From: Siphonodentalium dalli
Taxonomy: Eukaryota > Mollusca > Scaphopoda > Gadilida > Siphonodentaliidae
Direction of reading: 5' to 3'
Length of the DNA stretch: 64,000 nucleotides
NCBI GenBank assembly: GCA_032622095.1
Contig: CP136063.1
Coordinates: forward strand, 206,755,934 to 206,819,933
Shown: positions 30,460-42,735 of the stretch, piece after piece
How positions within the stretch are numbered: the stretch's first letter is position 1
Layout: each line of letters begins with the position of its first letter
The notes under the pieces: model-generated
Seen by the model: only the letters and a program-made list of their open reading frames with translations
Databases searched by the model: none
Told to the model about the DNA's origin: nothing
Position numbers and translations under genes: made by a program

Positions 30460-33183
30460 TAGTCCGGTCGCCAAACACCCGGAATTCACGAATGCTTGTT
30501 TTCGCGTATAAAGTTTTTTTCTCTGCGGATTTTGTAAATTCAGGTATCCGACATCAAGATTTTATCGGCTGGCCATCTGTCAGCCTTGAGCAATTTTTTT
30601 TATAGCGCCCTAAAAAGTATACCCCCCCCCCAGATTTCCCCAGACGTAAAACCAGTTACTTGAAATTTGTTGCAAATTCACGTGACTAATCTAGTAAAAT
30701 GTATATATTTTAATGAAGCTAAGACATAATGACACTATTTTGGGCCAAAATTGAAACTCACCATCCAAGATGGCCGCCAAAATGGCCGCCGGAAGTTGAA
30801 AATATGACATTTTTTCTCAAATATCTTCTAGATCAGTTCATGCTGTTTGGAACTAGTTGAGTAATATGACTTTATTTTGTATTTTGTATATTAACTGATC
30901 ATTGGAGCAATTAAATATGCAATTATTGGGGTCCTATCCGCTTGTGATCCCTCAAAAATTCGATTTTACAGAATGCGGTATAAAATTTTACAAAAAATCA
31001 CAACTGGGATTCTAGTCATATTTCAACAAGAAATGAACAGAAGGCTGCATTTAAGTGAGGCATACCATTACGTATGAATATTCCAACTCACTGGAACCGA
31101 AATTCTTACTTTGGCTCAAAATGGCTGCCAAAATGCCCGCCAAAATATGGAAAATGATAAATATTGCCCTAGGGTGTCCTGCAATCGCTTACAAGTTGTG
31201 GTTGATGTACACAATTAGCTATTATGCCTTCTATACATTAAATACTAACATGTCTGCTGCACCATGGTTAATTGTTACTGTTGCCACCACTGACATCACC
31301 AAAAATATTGGACTTTTCTCTCAAAAACTTGACATAAATATCGGCAAAAATTAACTTTTCAGGTTTGGACCATTTTGTCTTGTAATATGTAACTATCTTT
31401 GGATTGAAAGGTGTTTATTGTATTGGTTTATCTTAAATGTGTCACACTATGGTGTTTATAGACCAAATTGCTCAAGATGGCTTCCAAAATGGCAACCAAA
31501 TTGGTAAAAGTCATTTTTTTTACATATATCATTATAACATTATATATATAACATTATTCTCTGCGTTATCCGAAAATGTAGCAAATTGTGACTCACTTGG
31601 TTATTATGCGTGTTAGGTAATTAACTGACAACTAAATGTTCTATTATGGTTGTCCCAGTTCCGTATGGGGCATGGCAAATTCATTTTAAAGTATGGCAAT
31701 TTGCGGAGAACCTCTTTTGTGATTCTGACCATATTATTGAAAGGAAATGGGCAGAACTTTGAGACGGAACTGAGATGAAACATAATATATGGCTCTTCTG
31801 GTCCATTACGATAAGCCAATATCAACTGGATACAGGATGGATAACAAGATGGTAGACAGGGAGCCACATATTATGGTTCATCTCAGTTCCGTCTCAAAGT
31901 TCTGCCCATTTCCTTTCAATAATATGGTCAGAATCACAAAAGAGGTTCTCCCCAAATTTCCATACTTTAAAATGAATTTGTCATGCCCCATTCGGAACTG
32001 GGACAACCATAATAGAACATTTAGTTGTCAGTTAATTAACTAACACGTATAATAACCAAGTGAGTCACAATTTGCTACATTTTCGGATAACGCAGAGAAT
32101 AATGTTATATATATAATGTTATATGTAAAAAAAATGACTTTTACCAATTTGGTTGCCATTTTGGAAGCCATCTTGAGCAATTTGGTCTATAAACACCGTA
32201 GTGTGACACATTTAAGATAGACCAATACAATAAACACCTTTCAATCTAAAGATAGTTACATATTACTAGAAAAAATGATCCAAACCTGAAAAGTAAATTT
32301 TTGCCGATATTTATGTCAAGTTTTTGAGATAAAAGACCAATATTTTTGGTGATGTCAGTGGTGATAACAGTAACAATTAACCATGGTGCAGCAGACATGT
32401 TAGTATTCAATGTATAGAAGGCATAATAGCCAATTTTGTACATCAACCACAAATTGTAAGCGATTGCAGGACACCCCAGGGCAATATTTACCATTTTCCA
32501 TATTTTGGCGGCCTTTTTGGCAGCCATTTTGAGCCAAAGTAAGAATTTTGGTTCCAGTGAGTTGGAATATTCATAGGTAATGGTATGCCTCACTTATTTG
32601 CAACCTTCTGTTCATGTCTTGTTGAAATATGACTAGAATCCCAGTTGTGATTTTTTTGTGAAATTTTATAACGCGTTCTGTAAAATCGAATTTTTGAGGA
32701 ATTACAAGGGGATAGGACCCCAATAATGGCATATATAATTGCTCCAATGATCAGTTAATATAAAAAATACAAAATAACGTCATATTACTCAACCAGTTCC
32801 AAACATCATGAACTGATCTAGAAGATATTTGTGAAAAAATGTCATATTTTCAACTTCCGGCCTGCCATTTTGGTGGCCATCTTGGATGGTGAGTTTCAAT
32901 TTTGGCTCAAAATAGTGTCATTATACCTTAGCTTCATGAAAATATATATATTTTACTAGATTAGTCATGTGAGTTTGCAATAAATTCCAAGTAACTGGTT
33001 TTACGTCTGTGAAAAAAATCGGGGGGGGGGGTATACTTTTTAGGGCACTATAAAAAAAATTGCTCAAGGCTGACAGATGGCCAGCCGATAAAATCTTGAT
33101 GTCGGATACCTGAATTTACAAAATCCGCAGAGAAAAAAACTTTATACGCCAAAACACGCATCCGTGACCTGGCGGCCGGACTA
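30460..33183. mobile_element. 2.7-kb foldback element with ~1.3-kb inverted arms
   Basis: The outer ends are TAGTCCGG and CCGGACTA. The left arm (30460 to ~31795) reads as the reverse complement of the right arm (~31855-33183) over most of its length. That includes the poly-C/poly-G run near each end, CTTTATACGC, the AAAATGGCTGCC blocks and the TTAATTAACTGACAACTAAATG region. The central spacer is only about 60 bp. Arms differ by scattered substitutions and small indels. Short frames occur symmetrically in both arms and are not genes. No transposase is present. A clear target duplication was not found. Confidence 0.85.
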
Positions 33184-34879
33184 TTTAGGGGACCTCCGCG
33201 AATTCGGGGACCTCCGCAAATGGAACTCCGCAAATAGGGACCTACTGCAAATTATCACACCGATCAGCACATAATTAACGAACAGGTGGCTGACTCGGCT
33301 GTCTCCGACAGTCCGACTAGAACTCTTAGTGCGCTGCGGAATAAAAGATGTCGATAAAAGTTGAAATATAAGACTTGCAAATTATCTTTTTCATTTCTTC
33401 TATTTGCAATTGTCATAGCTTATCACAAACCAAAAATCAACATTATTGACATAATATTGTAAACGACAGTAAACAAAATTGAAATTCCCAACTACTGTAC
33501 ACCTTTTACTGGACTCGACTCGGCGTCGCACTACAACGTTTAGTGTGTCCCAAAATTTCCCATTTCTATAAATAAAAACCCGATGCTACCACTATACACC
33601 AAGAATCTCCAGCTGATTATATACCCGGAGGGCGCAATAATATACGATGTATAAGCTGATATCGCAAAGCATTAAAGGGGTACTGATGTACGCCATTTTC
33701 AATAAATTCCCGGTGATAACAACGATCTAATATCGATAATACATGCTGTATATAGAAAACTAAGTAATTTGAGTTGAAGATGGACTCATAAATAAAATTA
33801 CGAATTTCCGTGTACAAGACGTAATCAAAATAATTCACGGATAGTGGATTGGGCAACGCGTGGCACACATGCTCGTGTAAAAATTATGTTGATACGGGGC
33901 GTAAACTCAAGCCACTCACTGACTAGTGACTATACAATGACTTAAATGAGTATATAGGACTGGTGTGCATATAATATAACATTTATTTGACACATGTTCT
34001 TGAAAACTGTCCAAAAATTACTCGACGACGACAATTGGTATTTTCGCATTCCGGCTAATCTACCACCCGTAACATTACTTCGTACTCAACAGACTTTAAA
34101 ATAATGGAAATCTGATTACTTTATTCTACGACTCAGAGACTATAGAAACCAACAACACAATTTGAGTACAGTATACATATAACAAGTGCACCGCACAGAG
34201 AATCCCACACAAAAGTGACTTTCCATTGAGATTGATTATTTTGAGACTTGGCTTCCAGTTAATTAAGTTATGTTATCTAACTATATAAATAAACTTTCTC
34301 CATATACAATTTGAACGGAAAGTGTTTATCCATCGCATTTTAAAGATCGTGGCATAAACAAAATATACTCATTTTGTTTCTGAATAAAAAATGTTTCTGA
34401 AGCATAAGTTAAATAACTAATTATCCGGCTAATTACAAAACACTAAGCAAACACACCCATCAGATTTGGGAAATTAATTATAAAACAAATATGCAAAGTA
34501 ACGTATAACATGATCATTTAGTGATATCAATCCATTTTATCAGTCAATAAATCATGCAGTCCTACTACATATAGCATTAATGCGGGGAACTACGCGAATT
34601 GAGTGACCTACGGGAAGCTACGCAAATCTTGGGACCTACTGCATAACGCAGTACCCATTCGAAAGATGTATAAATCTGGTTAGTGATGGCTAAAAAATAA
34701 AAACATGCAACATGTCGAGTTTTAAACCATTGACCATGGTTCAATTATATTTTAAGCAACATGTGTGACACAATTTGATGTCACCAGCTCACTGACCTAA
34801 ATATCACGCTGCAGTGACGTACCTCAAAAACGGAACATTTAGCAGGGAACGAATTATGAGATGCAAAGAAACCGACAGC
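33184..34879. other. AT-rich DNA between two GGACCTACTGCA-type motifs
   Basis: GGACCTCCGCGAATTCGGGG and AATAGGGACCTACTGCA (33190-33250) recur as GGGAACTACGCGAATTGAGT and CTTGGGACCTACTGCA (34585-34640). They could be ends of an element, but they are direct rather than inverted. No coding sequence is seen. Confidence 0.35.
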
Positions 34880-35650
34880 ACTCATAAGTAAAGCCAGACA
34901 ATATAACATCTCCTATGGCAGCATTCTTGATGATTATGAGAGAGCAATAACCCCCACGTTGGCATGGCACATGGAGCCGAAATATCGGGATTTTAAAATT
35001 CCACCTGTCTAGACAAGTTAGAAATCTGGATCCTTAAATTTGCACCCAAACTACGTAGAATCAAAAAATTACATGTTGTGTTATAATTTGGGGAGACTGG
35101 TATATCCCCAAATGCCCAAAATATACAATTACGATGTCTGGTACGCGTATATTGGAATAAACTTAGGAACAGTACACCAGACTCCCCATTGATATTCTAC
35201 AATGCACAGTATAGATATCACTGAACAACTAATTGGAGAAATGGTTGGATTTATTTAAAGAGCCTATATAATCTCGGTCTATCCAATATTTGGACAGAAC
35301 AAACAATTATCAACCGGCCATGGTTCAATAGACCCATCAAAGGTAAAACACAAGATGCATTTGTACAAGCGCAGCGTGGTAACATAGTACAATATAATTA
35401 ATGTGCCTTTTGCAGAATCACCAAGACTATATTTTCAAAACAAATATACCGCTTTAGAATATCAAACAGTGGTAGGTCGCGTGTGATTAAATTTCGTACA
35501 ACTAAATCATAACTTACCAATCGAATCCGGATCGTGGGTAAGAAAGACCAGTCCGTACTGTCCGATCGAAAGTGGACGCTATGCGACGATGAACATGGTG
35601 ATGAGTACCATATAATACTGATGTGAAAAACGAAAATATTTTAAATCTTA
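34880..35650 (+). pseudogene. Decayed 3' part of a LINE related to the 40-52 kb element
   Basis: Pieces in shifting frames align with the C-terminal half of the large LINE: ILDDYERAITP (there VIDIYEKAIVP), LDKLEIWILKF (LEKLELWFLKF-like), GETGISPNAQNIQL (GELGIYPISMKIKL), and finally CDDEHGDEYHIIL (CNNGIGDEYHIIL). Several stops and frameshifts intervene and the first CCHC cysteine is lost. Confidence 0.7.
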
Positions 35651-36659
35651 CATGAGGATGTCAACCCCTCCCCCTGATTCCTGAATGTCCAGACAGCTGA
35701 GACTCGTATTACACGGACAGGCTAAACCATTCCATCTGCCAACAACTTCGTGTTTTATTATTATAAATATATATACTGCATGTAAAACAAACGTGGGCAA
35801 CAGTACATGCCATTAGAAGCCTATTTTATGTAACTTGAAACTCGAGGAAATGAGTTGAGATCAAGTCTAAAAGTTGCGTGCGGAATCGTTTTTTCGCAGT
35901 GACTGTGAGGTGCGAACATATTTCTGGAAAGTTCAAAACATTTTCGAAAGATCCTAGCCTGGTGCATATAAATCATGTCCGGCCAAACAGTCGAGCGCGT
36001 GGTTCAATTGAAAAACAATTGCACTGAAAATGTGAATGGGGAAACATGGATTATTAAAATGCCTTATTAATTAACTGGGAAAACAAGCTTTCTCATTCTC
36101 AACGCAATAGACATTTTGAAATGTTCCCGAAGTATGTAGATCAGTCGCTAAGGGCATGTTCACATTGACACATTGTTAATCAAAGACTAACCAATGATCG
36201 CGTTTCTTTTATTTAATTGTGTCGGTATGTTATAATTTACTTTGATGGTTTTTGCCACGGGCATACACACTTGATATCATTCTAGTCAAACTAGTAAGTT
36301 AACCCAATTGGTATAATATAGCATCATCGGCAATCAATCGTCTTCACACCATTCATATGAACGATGTCTACATTGTTATATTAATATTCAAACAACTCGT
36401 ACGTATTACTAAGACTATCATTAGTGTAATATATCAACTTGAGATAACAGATATATTCTGTCCGTACATACAATTATTTCAGCGATGGGTGAACAGAGAT
36501 TTGATATCTAGATTTGTGTTATCGATCTCTCAAACGAGGGGCCAGCACCCGTGGTTCAAACTGTTGTTGGCAAGACACCACACAACATGCCAAATGTGTG
36601 ATGGGCGCAAGTATAGGCAGCTCCAGTGAGTGCATTCTAGTTTTATACTTCTTTCGAAA
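35651..36659. other. Unassigned DNA
   Basis: No gene recognised. A 90-codon plus-strand frame (36357-36629) has no supporting features. Confidence 0.35.
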
Positions 36660-37005
36660 TATGTATCTAAGTTGTTTTTACATTTTACATTCAGTGTCTG
36701 CATTAACTACATCTGATGGCAGGCCATTCCAGGTGTTCTGAAATTCCGAAAGGGAGGGTGTTGGCTCTTTGTTTGCCATTGTTTGATTGATGGTAGATTG
36801 TGTAATTATGTCATCTTCCCTGTTCCCTCTTATCTCATTGGGATTAGTTTTTTGTCACCTTCTTTGCAGATTGCACGGGCGAGTTGATAGCTATAACCAT
36901 TTTAATCTTTCTTCATACTTCAGTCCTTCCATTCATGGAATTTGCTTGGTGGCTCTGTTTTGTACCTGCAGAACGTTTTTGACTTATAACATTAAAGTAA
37001 GGATA
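36660..37005 (-). pseudogene. CR1-like LINE 3' fragment
   Basis: On the minus strand the text reads NVLQVQNRATKQIPWMEGLK, YEERLKWL and, further on, EFQNTWNGLPSDVVNADT. This matches the CR1-type C-terminal pattern (RATK, YxxRL, WNxLPxxVV). Stops and a lost RRxRGD segment mark it as dead. It differs from the fragment at 29738-30265. Confidence 0.7.
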
Positions 37006-38238
37006 ATCAAAATATAGATGACAACTTTGAAAACAAAATCCGTTTCTCAGTAATTTGTTTCGTCATAATCATGACACGAACAGTTGAGTTACATGGCGGC
37101 TTCAGTGATAGAGTGGCGTTTAAATGACGCAGGCTATGGTGGTTCCCGACGGTTGAGTCATTCAATGAACCAGCTATTTCAAGAGCTTCCAGACATTCTT
37201 CAGTTAATACTATTATGGACAAAGAATTAACATAATGGCATGCAGTTAAACATAGTTGTAAACAATGAAGGATACGATCTAAAGACTGACTTTAAATTTC
37301 TCTCATACCAACCAATGAAGTTAACTTATTTGAAGGTATACCATACATTTATACTTGATATATGGAAGCCTATAGTGATTTAAAAAAAAAATGTGTATAC
37401 GACATGTGGACTATACCGTTGTTTAAAATAATTGAACTTTAGTTTGGTGTGGCACCACCATGCAAATTATAGGATTATAACTTGGTAATCATGTGTTCAG
37501 TGGTAAATACGTATATAATCTAAATAATCAATTTACTATCGGTCTCAATTATTTTGTTCAGAATATATAGCTGAATCGAAGGACCATTTCCCCATCTTTC
37601 CAGATCAAATCACTTGCAATCAGTTGTATATCACAAGCGTAGCAAAAATACAAAAATCTACAAAGGATCCATCAGTTGAAAGTTGAAAAACGAGTACAAA
37701 CGGACATAATCGATAACGCTCTTTATTTTATACATATTTTGCACGACAATAGCACAACCGCTCTTCACCAGAAGCGATAATTGATTTTTTTTGCTAGGCT
37801 CTGCTAGGTTCACAATATTCATCACATGTTAAAACTTTCTCCTTTAAAAGTCTATAGTTGGTCACTGAAACCTCTCAATAATGCGTGCTCATGGGTCTGA
37901 TGTAACAAATACAAATTCAAACTAATGATTGAATCGGGGGAGGGGATGACCGGTGATCTGTACATATGTTCAACTTTTTTTGGTAGTCGTGTTGTTTTCC
38001 ATTGCTCTTATTTATTTTTCAGTGTGATAGTAAATATAACAGGGGTACCCATAAGTGAGACCAGTACTCGTTCTTCAATCCCGTCGTTTGTATAATTGTG
38101 TGTGTTATATACCTTGTTTTATAAAATTAGACAAATTCATATGCTTAAACTAAACTATAGGTTTAACCTAATTATTTTCTGATGTAGATATTAGACGTAC
38201 ATACTTATAGTTATGCTGTCTAATATGACAGGTCATCT
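37006..38238. other. Unassigned AT-rich DNA
   Basis: Only a single scrap of the 38-bp unit (GTGCTCATGGGTCTGATGTA, ~37885) is recognised. Confidence 0.35.
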
Positions 38239-38462
38239 GATTTAACCCTTCCATGACTGCAGCTTCTTGAAATTCTGCGAAAGCCCAGCGCCAATGCATT
38301 ATCATATATATGCGAGTCGTTGGCTAACAATATTCACAATGGCCTTGTAAGTCAGTGTATTCTCTTATATATACGAGGCTATATATGGGAGACTCGCATA
38401 TATAAGATTGCAATGGCACAGGGTCTTCAGTGCAGCAGCAGCGCAGCTCCCGCAATGAAATG
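38239..38462. mobile_element. Palindromic MITE with TTTAACCCTTCCATGACTG end, copy 1
   Basis: The outer ends (TTTAACCCTTCCATGACTGC and GCAGCTCCCGCAATGAAATG) are an imperfect inverted pair. Inside are two eroded copies of the ATATATGCGAG palindrome, the first having lost much of its right half. Confidence 0.7.
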
Positions 38463-38783
38463 ATTAGGGACATTGTTTCTCTTCCTTGAACCTTCTGTAT
38501 AAATTTATGGGTATAAAGGTATTCCTTTCAGTCAGAGAACAGCGAACAGGAGCTTCTATCCTTAGGATATGTTCTTTTTCCAAATTTAAAAAAATTAAAT
38601 GGGACAGAAAATGTGACTATATTTTAAAACATTATTATATTTGAACTGAAATCTATCCTTTAAAACACTATCAGGTGAACTATTTGTAACAACGAAAGTT
38701 TCACTTTTGTTTTGGAACAACAATTGAATATGCGTTCAAAGGAGGTTGCATAAAAATCTGTCGTTCCTTGGTGCCAGGAAGAT

Positions 38784-39042
38784 ATAGACCATCATGACTG
38801 GAGCTTCCTGAAATTTTGCGAAAACACTATGCCAGTGTATTCTCTTATATATGCGAGTCGCCCATGCAACACCTCACAAATATAAGATAATACATTGGGC
38901 TAACAGTATTGACCCTGACCTTGTAAGCCAGAGCATTATCTTATATGCGAGGCTCCATATGGGAAAGTCGCATATATAAGATAATTCATTGGCACAGGGT
39001 CTTTAATGATGCACCAGCGCAGCTCCCGTCATGAAAGGGTTA
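38784..39042. mobile_element. Palindromic MITE with CATGACTGGAGCTTC end, copy 2
   Basis: It runs from CATCATGACTGGAGCTTCCT to CAGCTCCCGTCATGAAAGGG, and GCACCAGCGCAGCTCCCGTC is the same right terminus as at 25255. Both internal palindromes are recognisable (38830-38905 and 38930-39000). This copy shows that the family has an outer inverted repeat beyond CCCTGTGCC. Confidence 0.75.
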
Positions 39043-40010
39043 ATAGACGTCTAATAAAGACTAAAATTGGGAATAATTATGTATGTTATATAGTCCCCCT
39101 CAATATCATATAATTGCACATCGGCATAATAGATTGCACCACGGGTGCTGAATTAACACCATTTTGGAAATTTGAAACATAGAACCTAAATTTAAAATAC
39201 ACAATGCAGAATAACTCTAAAAGGGAAACGCGCGAATATCTCAAACACTTCATTGAAAGCCCTTATGAAGGTGAACAGCATTAAACAATTCCATTGAGAT
39301 CATATAACGAATTGATGAGATATACCCGGGTAGATAACAAAAGAAGGACAACTGTAAAACGGAAAGCGAACAACATCGTTGGGCCCGTTTTTGAAAAGTG
39401 TTCGCCACACCAAATTCAATGAAATCCGACCACCTTTGGCTGAGATAAACTCAATTGGACGGACAATACCATTTCCATATAACTCTATAAGGCCCCCCAA
39501 AAAAACAGATTGTATGTTTCCGCTAACGAGGTGAAAAAATTAGGGTAGGTAGGTAGGGAATGTTTGTAGTTGATATTTTTGATCCAGCTGCATAAATATT
39601 GAACTACCTCGACCGAAGTTACACGAAATGCCAACTCGCGTTGTAGGGAAAGTATTACTTGAACAACACAGTGGAAATATACATTAAGATTGAATAAAAG
39701 ATCAAACTTGCTTTATGCTTAAGTGTGTGATTTGTTATTCACATATCGTGTTTTTATTATTATGGCTATATTACTTGGTATGAAATTGATGCCGACTCTA
39801 TCAGCGCATGCGTGAAGTTACAAGTGTTTAAAAAATTTGGGAGCAAATATATCAAAAAAACTCTGTTTATATCGACCTGTGATCATCAAATTCCACAAGG
39901 GAGTAAGATATGTGACTTAGGATCATTCTAATAGATACGGATATTCGGATCCACACAATTCCGGACAGTTCTGATATTCTGAATTTCGGTAGGTGACAAC
40001 GCCCAAATTT
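39043..40010. other. Unassigned DNA
   Basis: No gene recognised. A short GTAGGTAGGTAGG run lies near 39545. Confidence 0.35.
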
Positions 40011-40027
40011 TTAAACATTGACAGACA

Positions 40028-40430
40028 ATGGCGGCTAACTCGGACATTCGTTTTGGTGAAACCCCCCCCCCCCCCCCGGCCAACCAGACAGTCTCACAGA
40101 GACAATTTACAACGGCCTATCTGTTCTAAATGGAAATACCAACATATCAGGCCCGGAACCTAACTTTCAATTCGCACACGGGACAAATGATGATTTTAGA
40201 CATTTCAAATCCAACGTTGCGGACACTATAAATAGTTTCACGGGGTCAAAGTTCGTTGATGACAGACAACCTGCTCATAGTGTGATACAGATGGCGTCAC
40301 ATGACCAATCAACATTCCTTACGGGATCAACCAATTCTATAGCCCACGACACCAATGATTACGCTGATCAATCTAATCTTCAAATGCCGAGCGGAGTAAC
40401 ACGACCGCAATACACACTGCCCAGTGGAGA
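40028..40430 (+). pseudogene. LINE ORF1, N-terminal part
   Basis: ATG at 40028 opens MAANSDIRFGETPPP. The run of C (about 40062-40077) shifts the frame, after which an open reading frame continues TDNLQ-side as SLTETIYNGLSVLNGNTN and onward to TRPQYTLPSGE, where the foldback element begins. The sequence is polar, Ser/Asn/Asp-rich and has no recognised domain. A contraction or expansion of the C run is the likely break, either real or a sequencing error. Confidence 0.6.
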
Positions 40431-40589
40431 GGAAGTGTCTATATACCATCGGATGGCAAATAGCGATTCTACCGATATGCGCTATTTACCATCCGATGGT
40501 ATTTTAAAGAAAAACAAATAGCATATCACCACAATACACTCCTATAATGACAATTACTACACACCTTCTTGGTAAATAGGCCCAGTTGA

Positions 40590-42735
40590 CCCTCGGTTGA
40601 CCACCTACAGATATCCTGGGGGGATGGTACGCAAAAAATGACAAATTTTGAAGGAAATTTCGTATAGTTTGAGTATTTAGTGGCACAAGCTGTCGCTTTA
40701 TGCCCACATAATCACCATTCCTACCCGCCTTACAGAAAACCCGGACCAGTTGACCCTCGGTTGACCACCTACAGATATCCTGGGGGATGGTACGCAAAAA
40801 ATGACCAATTTTGAAGGAAATTTCGTATAGTTTGAGTATTTAGTGGCACAAGCTGTCGCTTTTTGTCCACATAATCACCATTCCTACCCGCCTTACAGAA
40901 AACCCTGACCAGTTGACCCTCGGTTGACCACCTACATATATCCTGGGGGGATGGTACGTAAAAAATGACAAATTTTGAAGGAAATTTCGTATAGTTTGAG
41001 TATTTAGTGGCACAAGCTGTCGCTTTATGCCCACATAATCATCATTCATACCCGCCTTACAGAAAACCCGGACCAGTGGACCCTCGGTTGACCACCTACA
41101 GATATCCTGGGGGGATGGTACGCAAAAAAGACCAATTTTGAAGGAAATTTCGTATAGTTTGAGTATTTAGTGGCACAAGCTGTCGCTTTATGCCCACATA
41201 ATCACCATTCCTACCCGCCTTACAGAAAACCCGGACCAGTTGACCCTCGGTTGACCACCTACAGATATCCTGGGGGGATGGTACGCAAAAAATGACCAAT
41301 TTTGAAGGAAATTTCGTATAGTTTATGTATTTAGTGGCACAAGCTGTCGCTTTTTGTCCACATAATCACCATTCCTACCCGCCTTACAGAAAACCCGGAC
41401 CAGTTGACCCTCGGTTGACCACCTACAGATATCCTGGGGGGATGGTACGTAAAAAATGACCAATTTTGAAGGAAATTTCGTATAGTTTGAGTATTTAGTG
41501 GCACAAGCTGTCGCTTTATGTCCACATAATCACCATTCCTACCCGCCTTACAGAAAACCCGGACCAGTTGACCCTCGGTTGGCCACCTACAGATATCCTG
41601 GGGGGATGGTACGCTAAAAATGACAAATTTTGAAGGAAATTTCGTATAGTTTGAGTATTTAGTGGCACAAGCTGTCGCTTTTTGTCCACATAATCACCAT
41701 TCCTACCCGCCTTACAGAAAACCCGGACCAGTTGACCCTCGGTTGACTACCTACAGATATCCTGGGGGGATGGTACGTAAAAAATGACCAATTTTGAAGG
41801 AAATTTCGTATAGTTTGAGTATTTAGTGGCACAAGCTGTCGCTTTATGCCCACATAATCACCATTCCTACCAGCCTTACATAAAACCCGGACCAGTGGAC
41901 CCTCGGTTGACCACCTACAGATATCCTGGGGGGATGGTACGCAAAAAATGACCAATTTTGAAGGAAATTTCGTATAGTTTGAGTATTTAGTGGCACAAGC
42001 TGTCGCTTTATGCCCACATAATCACCATTCCTACCCGCCTTACAGAAAACCCCGACCAGTTGACCCTCGGTTGACCACCTACAGATATCCTGGGGGGATG
42101 GTACGCAAAAAATGAAAAATTTTGAAGGAAATTTCGTATAGTTTGAGTATTTAGTGGCACAAGCTGTCGCTTTTTGTCCACATAATCACCATTCCTACCC
42201 GCCTTACAGAAAACCCGGACCAGTTGACCCTCGGTTGACCACCTACATATATCCTGGGGGGATGGTACGTAAAAAATGACCAATTTTGAAGGAAATTTCG
42301 TATAGTTTGAGTATTTAGTGGCACAAGCTGTCGCTTTATGTCCACATAATAACCATTCCTACCCGCCTTACAGAAAACCCGGACCAGTTGACCCTCGGTT
42401 GACCACCTACAGATATCCTGGGGGGATGGTACGCAAAAAATGACAAATTTTGAAGGAAATTTCGTATAGTTTGAGTATTTAGTGGCACAAGCTGTCGCTT
42501 TTTGTCCACATAATCACCATTCTTACCCACCTTACAGAAAACCCGGACCAGTTGACCCTCGGTTGACCACCTACAGATATCCTGGGGGATGGTACGCAAA
42601 AAATGACAAATTTTGAAGGAAATTTCGTATAGTTTGAGTATTTAGTGGCACAAGCTGTCGCTTTATGCCCACATAATCACCATTCCTACCCGCCTTACAG
42701 AAAACCCGGACCAGTTGACCCTTTATGGCCACATA
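40590..42735 (-). repeat. Left arm: 13 tandem 164-bp units
   Basis: Each unit has the complement of AAGCGACAGCTTGTGCCACT, TACGAAATTTCCTTCAAAAT, CCCCCAGGATATCTGTAGGT and GGTCAACCGAGGGTCAACTG. Two unit types mix: TTTTTGTCCAC (GTGGACAAAAA in the other sense) and TTTATGCCCAC (GTGGGCATAAA). Because 164 is not divisible by three, overlapping 64-98 codon frames recur every unit without being genes. Confidence 0.92.
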
